Shown: in pieces, positions 1-12,586 of the stretch
Layout of the letters: each line of letters starts with the position of its first letter
How positions within the stretch are numbered: the stretch's first letter is position 1
NCBI RefSeq assembly: GCF_010015585.1
Contig: NW_022985071.1
Location: 209,292 to 273,291 of the forward strand
From: Eremomyces bilateralis CBS 781.70
Lineage: Eukaryota > Ascomycota > Dothideomycetes > Eremomycetales > Eremomycetaceae
DNA length: 64,000 nucleotides
Direction of reading: 5' to 3'
The notes under the pieces: generated by a model
Databases searched by the model: none
Seen by the model: only the letters and a program-made list of their open reading frames with translations
What the model was told of the DNA's origin: nothing
Translations under genes and position numbers: made by a program

Positions 1-195
1 GACCTCCGCGATGACGAGTACGTGGACACGTGGGGCTCGTCGGCGGGTCGGAGTCTACCACCCAGCGGTGTGAGCAGTGAGACCTCCCCGACGGTCATGG
101 GAAGTTCCCTGGTGAGTCCCACCAGCGCGACGAGGTCAACACGACCGAGTCCGTTGGCTGAGCATGTGAAGCCGGTGGAGAGGGGGCAAGATTAA
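1..195 (+). CDS. C-terminal end of an unidentified protein (5' truncated by window edge)
   Basis: An open frame runs from base 1 to a TAA at 193-195 and encodes the last 64 residues of a protein. The segment is rich in Ser, Thr and Pro (for example SSETSPTVMGSSLVSPTSA) and ends in a charged tail, VKPVERGQD. This composition is typical of the disordered C-termini of fungal regulatory or scaffold proteins. No domain is visible, so no function can be given. GC-rich third positions support real coding sequence. The start lies upstream of the window. Confidence 0.55.
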   Translation, partial: DLRDDEYVDTWGSSAGRSLPPSGVSSETSPTVMGSSLVSPTSATRSTRPSPLAEHVKPVERGQD

Positions 196-2241
196 GACTT
201 CTAATACCCCCAATCATGCGCGACGCTGCATAGGAACAAGAAGACGCGCTTGGTGAAACCTGGCGGACCTTAAATTTCGCTATCTTTTCGACATTTCACC
301 AAAGTGGTATATTCTTCGGTCATTCACTCTCTTCCTGGAAAACCCCGCGGTGGCCATATCAGTAAATCTGAGTTGCAAATCCCTTTGAGCAGGATGGGCC
401 TGAGAGGGTGTAGTACGTGAAAGGACGTGCAGCGGAGCGAAGACTGGGATGACCATGACGGGAAGCACAACAAGTGCCTGGCCTACCAATTGGACAAGTC
501 TTGGAAGATTTATCACCGTCTCCACTTATGGCTGAACGTCCGTTGCACGTTCCGACCGTTCACTTGACATAGTCAGGGGGTAATAGCACCGGATTCGCTT
601 ATGATAGTGGTGTGTGTAAAGGAGTAAAGACATTTTGGAGGATCTAGGAGTGTATATACCGATGGGTTGTTCGGGTGTTTCGTGTATGGGTCGGTGTTTT
701 CCTGACTAGTTCCCTTGTTATTGACCGGCGATCTTTCAGGTCCATTCCAGCACAAAGACTTCTAGTGGGGTGTGATAGAATCCCTTTATTACTTGCATTT
801 GAACATGTCTATGTTGTATTCACCCCATTTGAGCGAGCTTTGTCTAGGGTGTCAATGATTTAGCAGGCTGATAGAAGCCAATATTGAAATCATAGGTAAT
901 GCCACTGAACCATCCGCCGTTTCTGTGCTTCACCGAACGCCATGAGCTCCTTTGGCCTCGCCAATATCTTTTCCTCAAAATCCTGCACCCGGCAGTGAAT
1001 GGTTAAAAGGTTGTTATGTCACACAACATCCGGGGTTGGTACTGGAGTCATGCTTCCGCCTCCAAAAACTATGAACGCTACCACTGCAAGTCGCCGTCGC
1101 CAGTACGGAGTGAGCACGGACTTCATCTCTGGACAGACACGGGGCTTGAAGACCGTTGGTAGCCCACGGTCAAGTGAAAACGTCTCCCGGTTACGGCTAC
1201 GGGGAGTAGGAAGAAGAACGAGGATATGGCAGAGGCGAAGGAGGTGATATATATGCTTACATGTCTAGCGTACAGATGACCTGAATAATAACCTACTACT
1301 AAACTTTGACATGTCACCTCGTCCAAAGTGAAATATGCTAGTGTCCCATATCTCTTCCAATCCCTTCCCCGAAGGCCTACGCCAGGCAGAGCAGTCGATG
1401 AAAAGATGTGTGCAGCACAACGGTCTGGAGGCAGTGTAATACCAGAGTCGTACTGCAGTGATTCCAAAGATGGGTGCCACCAATTGCACGCTTGGACCGC
1501 CAGATTCGTTCCCCGTACTGGAACTGGAATCTGGTGCCAGTAACACTGATGAGACTCAGTGGTTGGACATGGCCAGTCAAGCCAGTCTGTCCGCTGGTGG
1601 CGGGACGAATGGACCGATGTTACGAAATGACTGCCAGGCGGCATGGAATATGGAGAAGAGCAAAGGAAGTTAAGTTGCATTTTGAAGTGTTTTAGTATTT
1701 ACATCAGGAACACGGAAAAACCTGTGTTAGTCATCTATCACTACACTGAACTGGCAGGAGCCACCTTCGAACATTTTTAACAACGATAATCAGTCACTAA
1801 TGCCGGTAATGTGAGCTTTACACCAGCATCAACACCACCTTGGCTCTACCAAAACTTATACAGAATGGATTCGAATTAGCCTGGATTAGATAGTTCTCTA
1901 TTGGAGCGTTGAGATGATAACCAACCTTGTATGAGTGCTCCATGGCGTGCAGGATGTCACGTCGAAACAGAACTCAATCCGAATTCGAGAATGAGCTAGC
2001 ATCTCGACAGTTGAAAAGAGCTCGCATGAAGAGCAATGGTTGAACTCGGGGAACGTGAGAACATAGAGTGCCCGATCATCTTTATTCCTCTTTGGATTAT
2101 CTTCGGTGTCGGAGACTACCCTCTGGAACTTACTAGATTCGAGAGACGCAGTAGAGGGAGAAGGGGCTCGAAATAATGACGAGGTTCGAAGAGGAGTTGG
2201 ACTGAGATCAGTAGGATCAGGTAGTATTGTTTCGGGAAACC
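196..2241. other. Intergenic, no supportable gene
   Basis: Only short open frames occur here, overlapping on both strands, and none shows a recognisable domain or a plausible intron chain. A minus-strand frame at about 1900-2290 continues beyond the coding-like remnant at 2242-2900 and could be decayed sequence of the same gene, but this is not provable by eye. Confidence 0.5.
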
Positions 2242-2900
2242 TCATCCACAGCGTGTAGTATGACATAGCATGAGCTCTCTCGCGCTCGGACACTCGTTAT
2301 TACGGGTCGCTGAGAATTTCCGGTATGATTTCTTCGGGTTGACTTTCAGCTCATACGGCATCTCGATCGCTTGGAGTTCATCCTCCGCGTATAAATTCGG
2401 GAGGGTGCCCCAGATCGTTGCGATACAGGCGATCTTGCTCCGTTCGATGCGCTTGAATATGGCCTTGTCCTGGAGCTTATCCATGGAATGCACCACGGCC
2501 CAATAATCCTCGTCGATCTGCCCGGCAAAGGTGCCGTAGAAGTATTTGCGAAATGGAATTGTGTGGATTTCAGGAGCCAGAGGCTGATATGGCTTTCTGG
2601 TTTGTTGTTGTTGGTTGTGGTCGTGGCGCCACCTCTCTGGCCCAACATTCCCGCGTTTAGGTTTATTTCGTTCTCACCCCTTTAAGGATGAGACAGCATG
2701 CCCCCATCTTGGTTGCTATCCTCATTCTCCACGGCGATCGTGTTTGGACCTTCATTGGATAGAGAAACGGTAGCTTCAATGCCACCGAAGTAGATGGTGT
2801 TCGTCACATCGAAATCAAACTCTATCCCCACTCGATAATGTGGCGGCACATTATTAAAGAGATTCTCATCCTGGGGGCTAGCGATTTTCCTGGCCTTTCT
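2242..2900 (-). pseudogene. Unidentified coding-like remnant, possibly a decayed gene
   Basis: Two minus-strand segments look protein-like. The upstream one (about 2900-2690) reads through VGIEFDFDVTNTIYFGGIEA and ends at a TAA. The downstream one (about 2640-2242) reads FRKYFYGTFAGQIDEDYWAV and then KIACIATIWGTLPNLYAEDE before a TGA. No ATG-initiated frame joins them: the candidate intron between them (GTGAGA donor near 2680, CAG acceptor near 2640) leaves a stop in the upstream part. I do not recognise the family. It could be a real gene with a structure I failed to resolve, or a broken copy. Confidence 0.3.
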
Positions 2901-4625
2901 GCCAGTTAATTATAGGCTGCAAGGAACCCCAAATTGTATAATTTGCGATGCATTCTTCTCAAGTCCAATTTTACACCTTGGTGATGCATTCAGTGTCTTC
3001 AGTGTGACAACGATTGGATAGTACTGTAGTATCCGAAAATCTGCTCGTTAATATAAAAAATATATAAACGGTAAATGTTACGTTGTCATAATTTAGAGCC
3101 TACGACCGTAATGTAGAAAGAAAAGCTTTCGATAACTATACGAACTTAACTACTCTAGAGCCAAGGAAAAAAGAAAATACAAACGGGCGCTAACGATATG
3201 GTAAGTAAGCAATCAATTCATCACATGAGGTATGAACACACTCTGGGGCATCCTCTACCTTTCCTCTCATAAACTAGTAGTACACCAGCTCCTCACATGC
3301 ACAGCGGTTCCTCAGCCCACTGCAGAAGTCCCCCGGACCTGTAGCTCAATATCCTCTATTTTCTTCCGTGGATCCCTGTCCCTGATACTCTGGCGCATAT
3401 AGACATCGATTCCTCACATGCACAGCGATTCCCCAACCCATTGCAGGAGTCTCCCGGGCTTGCAGCTCAGTATCCTCCATTCTCCTCGAATTTCCTTGAC
3501 CCCTAAGGAGACCTGGTGAAGAACCTCTTAACCGTCGCTCCAAACTTTTGAAGCATCCCTTTCTTGGCGACCTTCGCGGCAATCCCCGCTCCATCTTTCG
3601 CCGCGACGACATAGTCCAGACCGATGGAGAAAGCTTTTGAATCGAGTTGGAACGCGGCGTTCATGAGAAAAACTCTTCAATCCTCGTCCTGTCACTTATA
3701 TTGAGACTTGGACTCTCCGTGGCGGCGATGACCGGAAAATCTAGCTTTTCAGGCAAGGCGATAGTAGCGGAGTCGAATTCCTCGGTGGTTTCAACTGGCC
3801 TGACTTGAGCATACTCGGAGCTATGTAATGCCACAATGCTCTTCTCAGACGCGGTATGTTCAGACTTGCTCTCACCGCCGTGGCTCTCGATATCGGGAAT
3901 GTTAAGTTGTAGGCAAATATGGCCATGTTGCCGATTGACAGGACTTGAAGAGATTACTGAAACAAAGTATTAAGGAAAGATTGTCCATTCTAGTCGCTCC
4001 TCAAACTTTGAAGGCCTAGGCAATTTGAAGACAGAGAAAGAAATTGGCAGGAGTACTGGCACCGAGAGATTGTGGACGCAGCGTGAAACCTTCCGAGCAA
4101 GAACTGGACGAAAGGAGGACTCCAAGACAAGAACGGGACTCTGGCGAACATAGTTTATCGAATGGCAAATGAGAGCAGGCTTCTTTTCGATGTAGTTTGC
4201 AGGCGAAACATATAGTTACGATAATTGTGGGTGGCCTGAAGCAAGCAGAGTACAACAATTATTAGAGCCCCCACATCCATCGAGGTTTTGCTGATGATAC
4301 TAAAGCGTGATAATCGGTCATCCTATGGAAGAGTATATTTGAACGCAACTGTTTTACTGTCACCGCTTAGTCGTCTCTCATCGCTGGTAATAGTAGGTTG
4401 ATCAATGAATGGAAAGAGACATGGAATACAACCCCCATCCCTTCCTAGGTAAAGGGCACATTCAGGATTTGGGAAGATCTTGTAAATACCAGGAGTTAAA
4501 GGAATTCTGTGGCATGGTAGTCAGTGGTGCAAGCTGAAGGAGGTCGAAGTGGGTATGGATAATTATCGGCGATTTGATACGATACTATCAATCAAAAGCC
4601 ACCTTATTAGTTGGCCTACGGCCCT
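2901..4625. other. Intergenic, AT-rich in part, contains a diverged direct repeat
   Basis: No supportable gene. The part around 3040-3200 is visibly AT-rich. It holds the direct repeat listed at 3291-3484. Confidence 0.5.
3291..3484. repeat. Direct repeat of 73 bp (two copies, offset 121 bp) differing only by transitions
   Basis: Copy 1 is 3291-3363 and copy 2 is 3412-3484. Both begin CCTCACATGCACAGCG. By eye they differ at about 12 of 73 positions, and every difference is C/T or G/A. There are no gaps. A transition-only pattern is what repeat-induced point mutation leaves in duplicated fungal DNA, but CpG or other deamination could also give it. Confidence 0.7.
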
Positions 4626-5285
4626 TTAGAATCGGAGTTGATCCATCTCCTCGATTTTCCAATATTTCCGCATATTCTCAGCGGTAAGTTCATCCACTTC
4701 TTCCTTCATATGTGTCCATAGGATGTTCCCGAACTCGTCCATGATGGCCTTCAACTCCTTCAACCTCAGCTCCTGCTCACCATTCCTGCAGCCCTCCAGA
4801 TATGCCTCCATTCTCTCCAAACCCGGATGAATGAGGTCATGCTGATTTAGTAGCTCAGGACCATCTGTGGAACCATCTGCTAGCTTCCTCGACATATGGC
4901 GCTTGAATGAAGGCATCCGTTTCGCCAACTTTGGGAAGACATAGGATTCTTCAATGCTATGATGCATCTAGAACGGTCAGCTGGTATCAAACACTTAACT
5001 GAGGGACGTATCGTACACTAAGCTTCGTGCAAAATTCGAGTCCAAGTTGGATAAATTGACGAATGGACATGCCCGCAGGCCGCTTGTTGGCCTTACAAGC
5101 GTCATGCAAAGTGGTCCACGACTGTCGGAAATGGTTGTGCTAGGCACCGGTGAGCAAATGGTATCGGAATATCATGTTTCCCATACATAGTACTCCATCA
5201 TCTCTGCCAAGTGGTTATATCTTTTGAACTCCGCCGCTGAAAGTGGTGGCAATGACTCCGCCATATCCTTTTCGGTTGCCGCCAT
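4626..5285 (-). CDS. Hemerythrin-domain (HHE cation-binding) protein
   Basis: Three exons (5285-5187, 5139-5017, 4967-4626) give 187 residues; both introns (47 and 49 nt) are in phase 0. The protein has the spaced histidines and acidic residues of the hemerythrin/HHE fold: YNHLAEMMEYY at about 23-33, HNHFRQSW at 34-41, MHHSIEESYVFP at about 75-86, a His in NQHDLIHPGLERME, and LWTHMKEEVDEL near the end. In this family these residues bind a di-iron or other metal centre; fungal members are soluble and mostly uncharacterised, with suggested roles in oxygen, iron or redox handling. The ATG at 5285 was chosen because it directly precedes the charged N-terminus (MAATEKDMAESLP) and gives a continuous model. 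The specific function is unknown. Confidence 0.85.
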
Positions 5286-6178
5286 ATTCAGATTCGAACG
5301 ACGACAGCTTGACCCAACGGAATAACTAACAGAACTCTGAAATTGAAATGGAATGAACAGCTGAAAAGCCCTTCGTGCGATACTATGAATTATATACCGA
5401 CTCCTTGGCCAAACGATACATCGCTGCATTTGCTGACAATTGTTCGGATATCGTAGGTTCTGAAGTGAGAAAACGCTGTAGATGTAATATTTGGTGGCGA
5501 GCTGACCTTGAACGTTTCCTAGGGAGGGCTCTAGCTACTAAGAGCTCTGCGCCTTTGTTCGAGTCGGAATACCATCACCAGTTCATCACCGGGGGACGTA
5601 GCATTTGAAGATACCGATATTTGAAAGACCGAGGCTCGATATAAGCTATAGGATTCAGTTCCGTCCGATGACGGACTATAGTAGTTCATTCTCCTACCTA
5701 TAACTAGTGTTTTGGGGTTGCCTCCTTGGTGGTGCCAAGGCAACAAGCTGAAGGCATGATTAGGCAGCAGATCTTGCTGCCCGACTCAAATCAATGCAGG
5801 GGGTTAGATCATGTGCAGGGGTCATGTGGCTGATCGACATCGAATGTGGCTTGACACTGCTCAGATCCCAGTCCAGCTGGGGAAGTCGCGATGGACGTCA
5901 GGTCAAGAAGGTCGCGGCAAGTTCGGAATATCTGTTTGATCCTCCATCTCTCTTTTGAATCTCAATACCCCTCCCTCATGCCTGGAGACTGGATCATCGT
6001 TTAAGATCCATCTAGGAAATGCGAAGTCGATCATCGGGCCGGGCAGTTTCGCATATTGTTCGACAATCGCTGCGGCGCGCATTGCATGCCAATACGGAAT
6101 CCACTGGGATCAATTCAAGCGTGAAGAGCACCGCACAATGATGCACTGAATACACGCACAATCGAAAACGACGCGGAT
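5286..6178. promoter_or_regulatory. Divergent intergenic region between the hemerythrin gene and mis4
   Basis: About 890 bp separate two divergently transcribed genes. Short frames on both strands show no domain. It presumably holds both promoters, but I see no clear TATA box or factor site that decides this. Confidence 0.4.
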
Positions 6179-9100
6179 ATGGATCAAGCAGAGACTGGCA
6201 AACTGGCCGGTGGGCACAATGCAGATACCCGATATAGACCGCCAACTCTGGAGGAGGCTCTGGCATACACTCCAGTCACTTCGATCTTGCCTTTCAATCC
6301 AGGTACGATATGGTTCTTAACTATACGGACGCAATTCAATGCTATTTGCCTTCTCACGAGGAAGCATATCCTGTTAACGCGTGTCTGCATGTCAACTCTT
6401 GCATAAGGTCAAGAGTGACTGTTACCTCTGAGTAACTGGTTTGAAGCAACTACTGACCGGTAATCTGATTATAGAGATCATAAGCGCCCCATCCGTGAGC
6501 CCCCCGATCTCATCGACAGCTTTTACACCTTCGAAGGAGCGCGAGACTGGCAAAGTGGAGCTGGAGAACCTCGGTCGATTGGCACAAGAGGCACCAACTT
6601 CAGTCAGACTGGAACAGACTTTAAAACACCTAGGTGATCTGCTACAGAGAGATGGGTTGACTCAATATAAGTTTGCGAAACCTCCTGGTTTCACTTCGGA
6701 AACAGCGGCATCGTCATCGAGGCCTTCTAAGAAGCGAACAGGCCAAAGTGCTCTCGATGAACTGTCACCCTTCGCGAAGATGGTCTTAAAGCGAACCAAT
6801 GTCGATTTTGCATATTCGAAAGCACCGGCATCGACTGCCAAGTCGCGACAGCAGAGAACGCCATCAACGACTCCAGTTTCCATGCAATCCCCGGGCACTC
6901 GTCAAACCATCAAGGCGGAAAGCAGGACGCCTACGGTTGAGAGGAAGTCACCGCTTCCACCACCAGTTCGATCGGCGCATATGGAGGTCAAACCGCGCGT
7001 AACACCACCACATCTGGAACGGGCACCCTCGAATAATCAATCCCAAGTATCCAGTATGGGATACGTGGAAGTTCAATCTCAGAACGCGACCGCCATCGAC
7101 CATAATGCATCGATGACGATCAATCCATCTTTACTGATGAAGGCCCCCCCTCAGCCAACTTCACAAGTCATTATTCCGCCGCCGTCGAGCCCTCTGAGTA
7201 GCGTTCCTCCATCATCTAACCCCCAGCCTCCATCCCAGCAGTCTACTTCAAAGCACAGTGCTCCTCCATCTCAAACTCCAAAAGAGCCCGTTGTCAAGCG
7301 TCAGTTGAATGGGAATGACATGATCATGACCCCGTCCATTCCGAGCTCCTCTCAAGCCGACTACGTTGCGGATCCACGAATTGATGCTCGCGTTGCTGCT
7401 AGAGACACCTTTAATATCTCGAAGAAACGAATACACGATGAGATGACAGGCGGTGAAGGTTACGTCTCAATGAGCGTCGACGTCCGACACAAGGCAAACG
7501 CAGAATTACACAAGTTGTTGGAGCTGGTGGAAGACCTGCTAGAGACAGAAAATGCATGGGATCCAGACGCATCACAGGTCAATCAATCAGATGTTGGTCG
7601 CTACTTCATCATTGGTGCATCATGGGTCGACCAAGATGCACCTAGCTCGTCTGTTCCCCGTTTGCTTCCCCAAACGCAAGCAAAGCTGGACAAGGCTATA
7701 CAAACGGTCATCTCGGCCAAGAGGTTCCAAGAGGTATCCGCGGACAGCTTGGTGCGAATACAAAGAATGTGCGAAGCATCAATTGTGCCGGTTGAAAGGC
7801 TGAAGCTTCTTGTGAGTGGCTCCTGGACCGATCAGGATATTCAAGATTGGGCCGGCAGCCTTGCCACTGCGGAGCATGGAATGCAAGCAGCAAAATTGCT
7901 ATTGCGTATCATGTGTGCAGGAAGAGAAGAGAAGGTCCTGTATTCGGAACATTTGGTCCGCCAGACTCTTGACGCGGTGAAACATGTGCTTGAGATGTGC
8001 CTATTGCCAGCAGTCGAGACGAGGAATATGGAAGCTCAAGCCGACGTATTCCGTATATTGGCTACACACAAGAAGCCATTGTCCAACCTCATGGCGATAG
8101 TCGGCCGCGTCTTCAGGCTTCTTGGCGATCTTATTGCGAAGGTGGACGTCGCGGAAACGGCTATCAATTCAGTCGAGGACACTGCCGTCAAGCTCATCTT
8201 TGTGGAAAATGCTCATGCAGAAAGGGACTCGGCGCTTGGCACACAGAAATATGAGACACTCCGTCGTACCGCCATGGACACTTTGGCGCGAGTGTTCGCC
8301 AAGTACTCCGAAATGCGACAGGGAATTTTCAACGACATTCTTACCAGCCTGGAACGGTTGCCGGTGCAGAGGCAGTCCGCGCGGCAGTATCGCCTCATTG
8401 AGGGCAAACCCATACAACTCGTCAGTGCTCTGCTGATGAGATTGGTTCAAATGGCTGGCGCACCCCTGCGTGAAGACGCCCGAAGGAGGGCAAAGGCTGC
8501 AATGGCCAATGGTGGAGAAAGTTCGGATGAAGACGAGGAAGACATCGAAAGTGATGAAGAGCCACTGGCGAAAACCAAGCCCCAGGCTGTTGTCCAAGCT
8601 ATGGACCTTGATATGGTTGGTGACATGACTATCTCCACTGCAATGAAGGAGCTTAGGAGTATTAGTACTCCTTTGTTCTCGAGTGCACAGCAAAGTGCGA
8701 GACACCTGGTTGGTTTCCTCGTCTCGAAAGCTCTAGGCGCTACCAAGACTGGAGATACTCCGTTCCGAAATCTCCTGGACATTTTTGTTGAAGATTTCTT
8801 GAACGTTCTCGGTCACGCGGAATGGCCTGCAGCCGAACTGCTTCTGCAGACCCTCCTGACGCAGATGGTCGGTCTTGTGGAAACCGACAAGATGGCCACC
8901 AACGCAAAAGTCATGGCTCTTGACCTGATGGGATTGATGGGCTCTGGCATCTCCGATGTTCAGTTATATGTGCAGCACAATTACCGGTCTCTCGATACTC
9001 GGGATTCCGATCTTTCTGTCAGACTATCGATCATCGCCGATACCGTCCTCGAAGAGCGACAAGCAGATCTCGACGGCCTGGAATTCGACGGCCCCTATCG

Positions 9101-12100
9101 AACCGCTATTGAATATCTTCACACGAGGGAGAGTGGAAATGATCCCCAGAATCAGAGCGCAAGAGGCTTCACCATGGCCCAATGGGCGGCCCAGCTTTTG
9201 GTAGTGTTCGAAACAGCGCGAAAGAGAGGCGATGACGCCGATGCAGAATTGCCACGCGATCTTCTCCTTCAAGTCCGGAACATGATCGCGGACGACAGTT
9301 GGCTCCAAACGGAATACGAATTCGAGACCGTGTCCGACACCCAAGGAAGGATCGCATCCGCACTCGTAGCGTTGAATCTACCGTTCTGCAGATCTTTCAA
9401 ACGGATATTCCACACGCTGCTCCTGTCAATGAATAGTGATCAAGCATCTCTCAAGAGCCGGAGTTTGAAGAGCGTGGTTCAACTCCTGGAGAAGGACCCG
9501 AAGATTCTCGACAAAGGCAACCATGTCATCAACCACATCCTTCGGTGCATGGGAGATCCTTCGACAATGGTCCGAGATTCCGCGCTAGGACTACTAGCAA
9601 AGTGTCTGACACTGAAACCATCGCTCGAGAACGAGGTCTGTGATCGTATCATAGCTCGATCTGCGGATGCGGCCGTTGTAGTCCGAAAGCGCGTAATGAA
9701 GACCCTGAAGGACATCTACTTGAGGAACGAGAGTCAAGATGTCAAGGCCGCCATCGCGGATACTCTTCTTCAACGGATTCGGGATACCGAAGAATCCATC
9801 GCAGATATGGCGAGACAAACCTTCGAAGAGATCTGGATCACACCATTTGTCGAGTCCAAGGGAACAGACGAGGACCCGCACATGAATCTACGCCTCAAGA
9901 AGCAGGTAGCGCTGATTGTCAGGACTGTACAACGCGGGGATGGCGTACTCAGCGTCCTCGAGTCACTTCTCCACAGTGCTCTCTCTCCCCAGTCGAAGCA
10001 TGCATCTATCAACACCGGGGTTTGCAAGACCATGGTTGCAGCGATGTTTGACGCGATTATCGACAACGACCAAGCGTTCAGCGGTCTGCCGCAGCACAGT
10101 ATCCTTCAGACAATGGCAGTATTTTCCAAAGCCAGCCCGGCGCTCTTTACGGCGGATCAATTGAAGCTATTGGAGCCGTATATTAAGAACCTTTCGAACA
10201 CCGACGATCTATTAATTTACCGATCGGTCATCAGCATCTTCCGATATACGATGCCGTCGCTGTCCTCTCTCCAGAAAGGATTTTTAGAGAACGTCCAGCA
10301 AGCGCTCCTCAGCAGCGTTGCGAAACTTGGAAAAAGCGAACTCGAAGAGGTCGCTTCATGTCTCTGGATTATTGATAGCGTCCTTGAAAATACGGAGAGA
10401 CTTATCCGGCTTATTGTGTCCGTGATTCGCGGCATCGGTGCCAAGAAACTGGTCAACTTCAATGACGCTGCACAGGCCGTGGAACTCAACCGAGTCAAGC
10501 GGTACATCATGATTGCTGGCTACTTCGGAAAGGCGTGTGATTTCGAGAAGTATCTCAACGTTTTCAAGAAACAGTTGGGCTATCCAGGTTCTACCGTATC
10601 AGGCATCATCATTGATGTCCTCATCCCGTTTGTGAAGACAAAACAGCCGATCGATCTTCGTGAAGCAGCCCTCGAGAGTATCGGCATGATATGCCAAGCT
10701 TGGCCACAACAATTCAACCGGCCGGATGTCACTCGAGCCTTTGACTTAGTCTTTATCAACGATGACATGAAGCTGAAGTATGTCGTGCTCCTCTGTATAC
10801 GCGACTTTTTTGCCGCCGAAGAGAAGCGATCCGAGACAGGTGCAGAGATCAAGGTTGGTGAGGGTGTGAAACACGGCCAGGCACGTCTTCAAAAGTCACT
10901 CGCGGCCAATGAAAATGATGGCGTTTCGACCTGTCTTGCGCAGAATTACCTCCACTATATTCTCAAGCTTGCGTTGGCCAAGCCGGATGAACAGGCCTTC
11001 CTTGCGACGCAGATCATTGCAAGTATCAACCGACAAGGCTTGGTGCATCCTAAGGAATGCGGTCCGGCCCTTGTCGCGCTCGAGACCTCTCCACATGAAC
11101 AAATTGCTGCGATTGCCTTCCAAGAACACCGCAGCTTGCATGAAAAGCACGAGAGCATGTTTGAGAAGGAGTATATGAAGGCAACCAATCAAGCCTTCAC
11201 ATACCAAGCGGATGTGCTCAGCGACTCCAAGGGCACCACGGGCCAGCCACCCGTTGCGAAGATGAAGCCGCTTTACGAAGTGCTCAAGATCGGAAACAGC
11301 AAAGTGCGCAAACGGTTCTTGCAAAATCTCTGCTCGCGATGCGATATTGAGCCGGTGAAATTTCAGAGCAATCCGGAAGGTAGTCGGCATGGACATTTCG
11401 TCCGGTTCTGCATGGAGAACCTTGCTCTTTTCGACTATTCTCGGGTCGATGAGCTGCTTCATGTGGTTTCCTGCATGGAAAAGCTAGTTACCTCTAGCGG
11501 AACGACAGTAGCCCATAGCATCGAGACGGAGATATTAAAGATGGGCATGAACAGCCAGCAAAACCCGACGAACAGTGGACCGCAAGCCGATATAGCGATG
11601 CAAAATGGTGATGTGCAAGTCAACGGGTTCGACTACGCACAAGCCAATGGATTAGCGGTGGGCGATGTCGGAAACCATCAATCCCTTCCAGCAGTTCCCG
11701 ATATCGACCCAAGCCGTCTCAACACGCTCTCCTTATCGGCCGTCATCCTGTTGACGATCTGGGAAACCCGCAGCCACCTCCGCCGTGCCTGGAACCTCGC
11801 GAAGCCACACGCCTCCAAGCAATCCAAACCGAGCGTCAAAGACATGAACAAGACCCCCATCCGCAACCCCGCGTTCCCCCACGACAAGTTCCTCGAGCGC
11901 ATCGCGTCCCTCCATCACCTCCTCGCCACCCCTGCATCCGAGATCGAAGCCTGCCAGTCCCTCGTGCACCTTCTCAGCGTCGACAACGAGCATCGCATCG
12001 TCGACAACGAGGACGACGACGAGGTCGCGCGCATGGCCGCCGGGTACGAGACGCCGAGCGACGCGGGGGGCGGCGCGAGCGAGAACGGCGGCAGCGCGGA

Positions 12101-12260
12101 GAAGCGGGGCCGGAAGCGGAAGAGCAGTATTAGTCTGGGGGGGCATCTGGGCATGACGCCGAAAAAGAAGCGGGGGCGGCCGGGGAGCGCGAAGAATAAG
12201 GGTGGCGCGGGAGGGAGGAGGAAGAGTACTAGCAGCGGGGACGATGATGGGTGGGATTGA
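6179..12260 (+). CDS. mis4: Cohesin loader subunit Mis4/Scc2 (adherin, NIPBL/Nipped-B family)
   Basis: Two exons (6179-6302, 6475-12260) encode 1969 residues. The intron (172 nt) has donor GTACGA and acceptor TTATAG after a CTGAC-type branch site. Known role: with its Mau2/Ssl3 partner, Scc2 loads cohesin onto chromatin and stimulates its ATPase, so it is essential for sister-chromatid cohesion and loop formation. The N-terminal third is Pro/Ser-rich and disordered, as in other fungal Scc2 proteins. The middle and C-terminal parts are continuous helical repeats of HEAT type. The segments NHILRCMGDPSTMVRDSALG and KKQLGYPGSTVSG match the conserved Nipped-B/Scc2 core. An acidic stretch (SSDEDEEDIESDEE) interrupts the repeats. 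The last 60 residues are very basic with AT-hook-like RGRK and KKRGRPG motifs, suggesting DNA contact. Length fits the family. The first exon matters: without it the protein would lack a proper ATG. Confidence 0.93.
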
Positions 12261-12586
12261 ACTTGAGGGTATCTGAGGGGTCTAGAGGCGCTAATACGGG
12301 CGCGAGTTTCGGATCAGATGAATGTGGAGATCCACGGAGTAATCGGGGTATGTCTTCGAGCATAGGAAATCGGAGGCGCTTCACTGGGAAATGATCATGG
12401 CTCAATGGGACTGCATAGATTATGGCTGCATACTGCTACTTAATATATATTCACGGCATTAAGACGGTTTAGACGGATCGGAAGTGAAGGAGACGACGAG
12501 TGAAATTTAGACAACCATAGTCTACGTTGCTACGGTCATGCGGAGATAAAACCGTTATGTTGGGACAGTGCCCTGTGATAGATGCA
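12261..12586. other. 3' intergenic of mis4
   Basis: No coding signal; presumably the 3' UTR and terminator of mis4 facing the end of the broken minus-strand gene. Confidence 0.4.

Noticed and set aside
573-863. Overlapping open frames of about 60 codons on both strands near 0.6-0.9 kb
   Set aside because: No domain, no splice partners, and low-complexity or stop-rich surroundings; they look like chance frames.
1123-1680. Minus-strand frame of 185 codons
   Set aside because: Overlaps several equally long frames on both strands, has no recognisable motif and poor codon bias.
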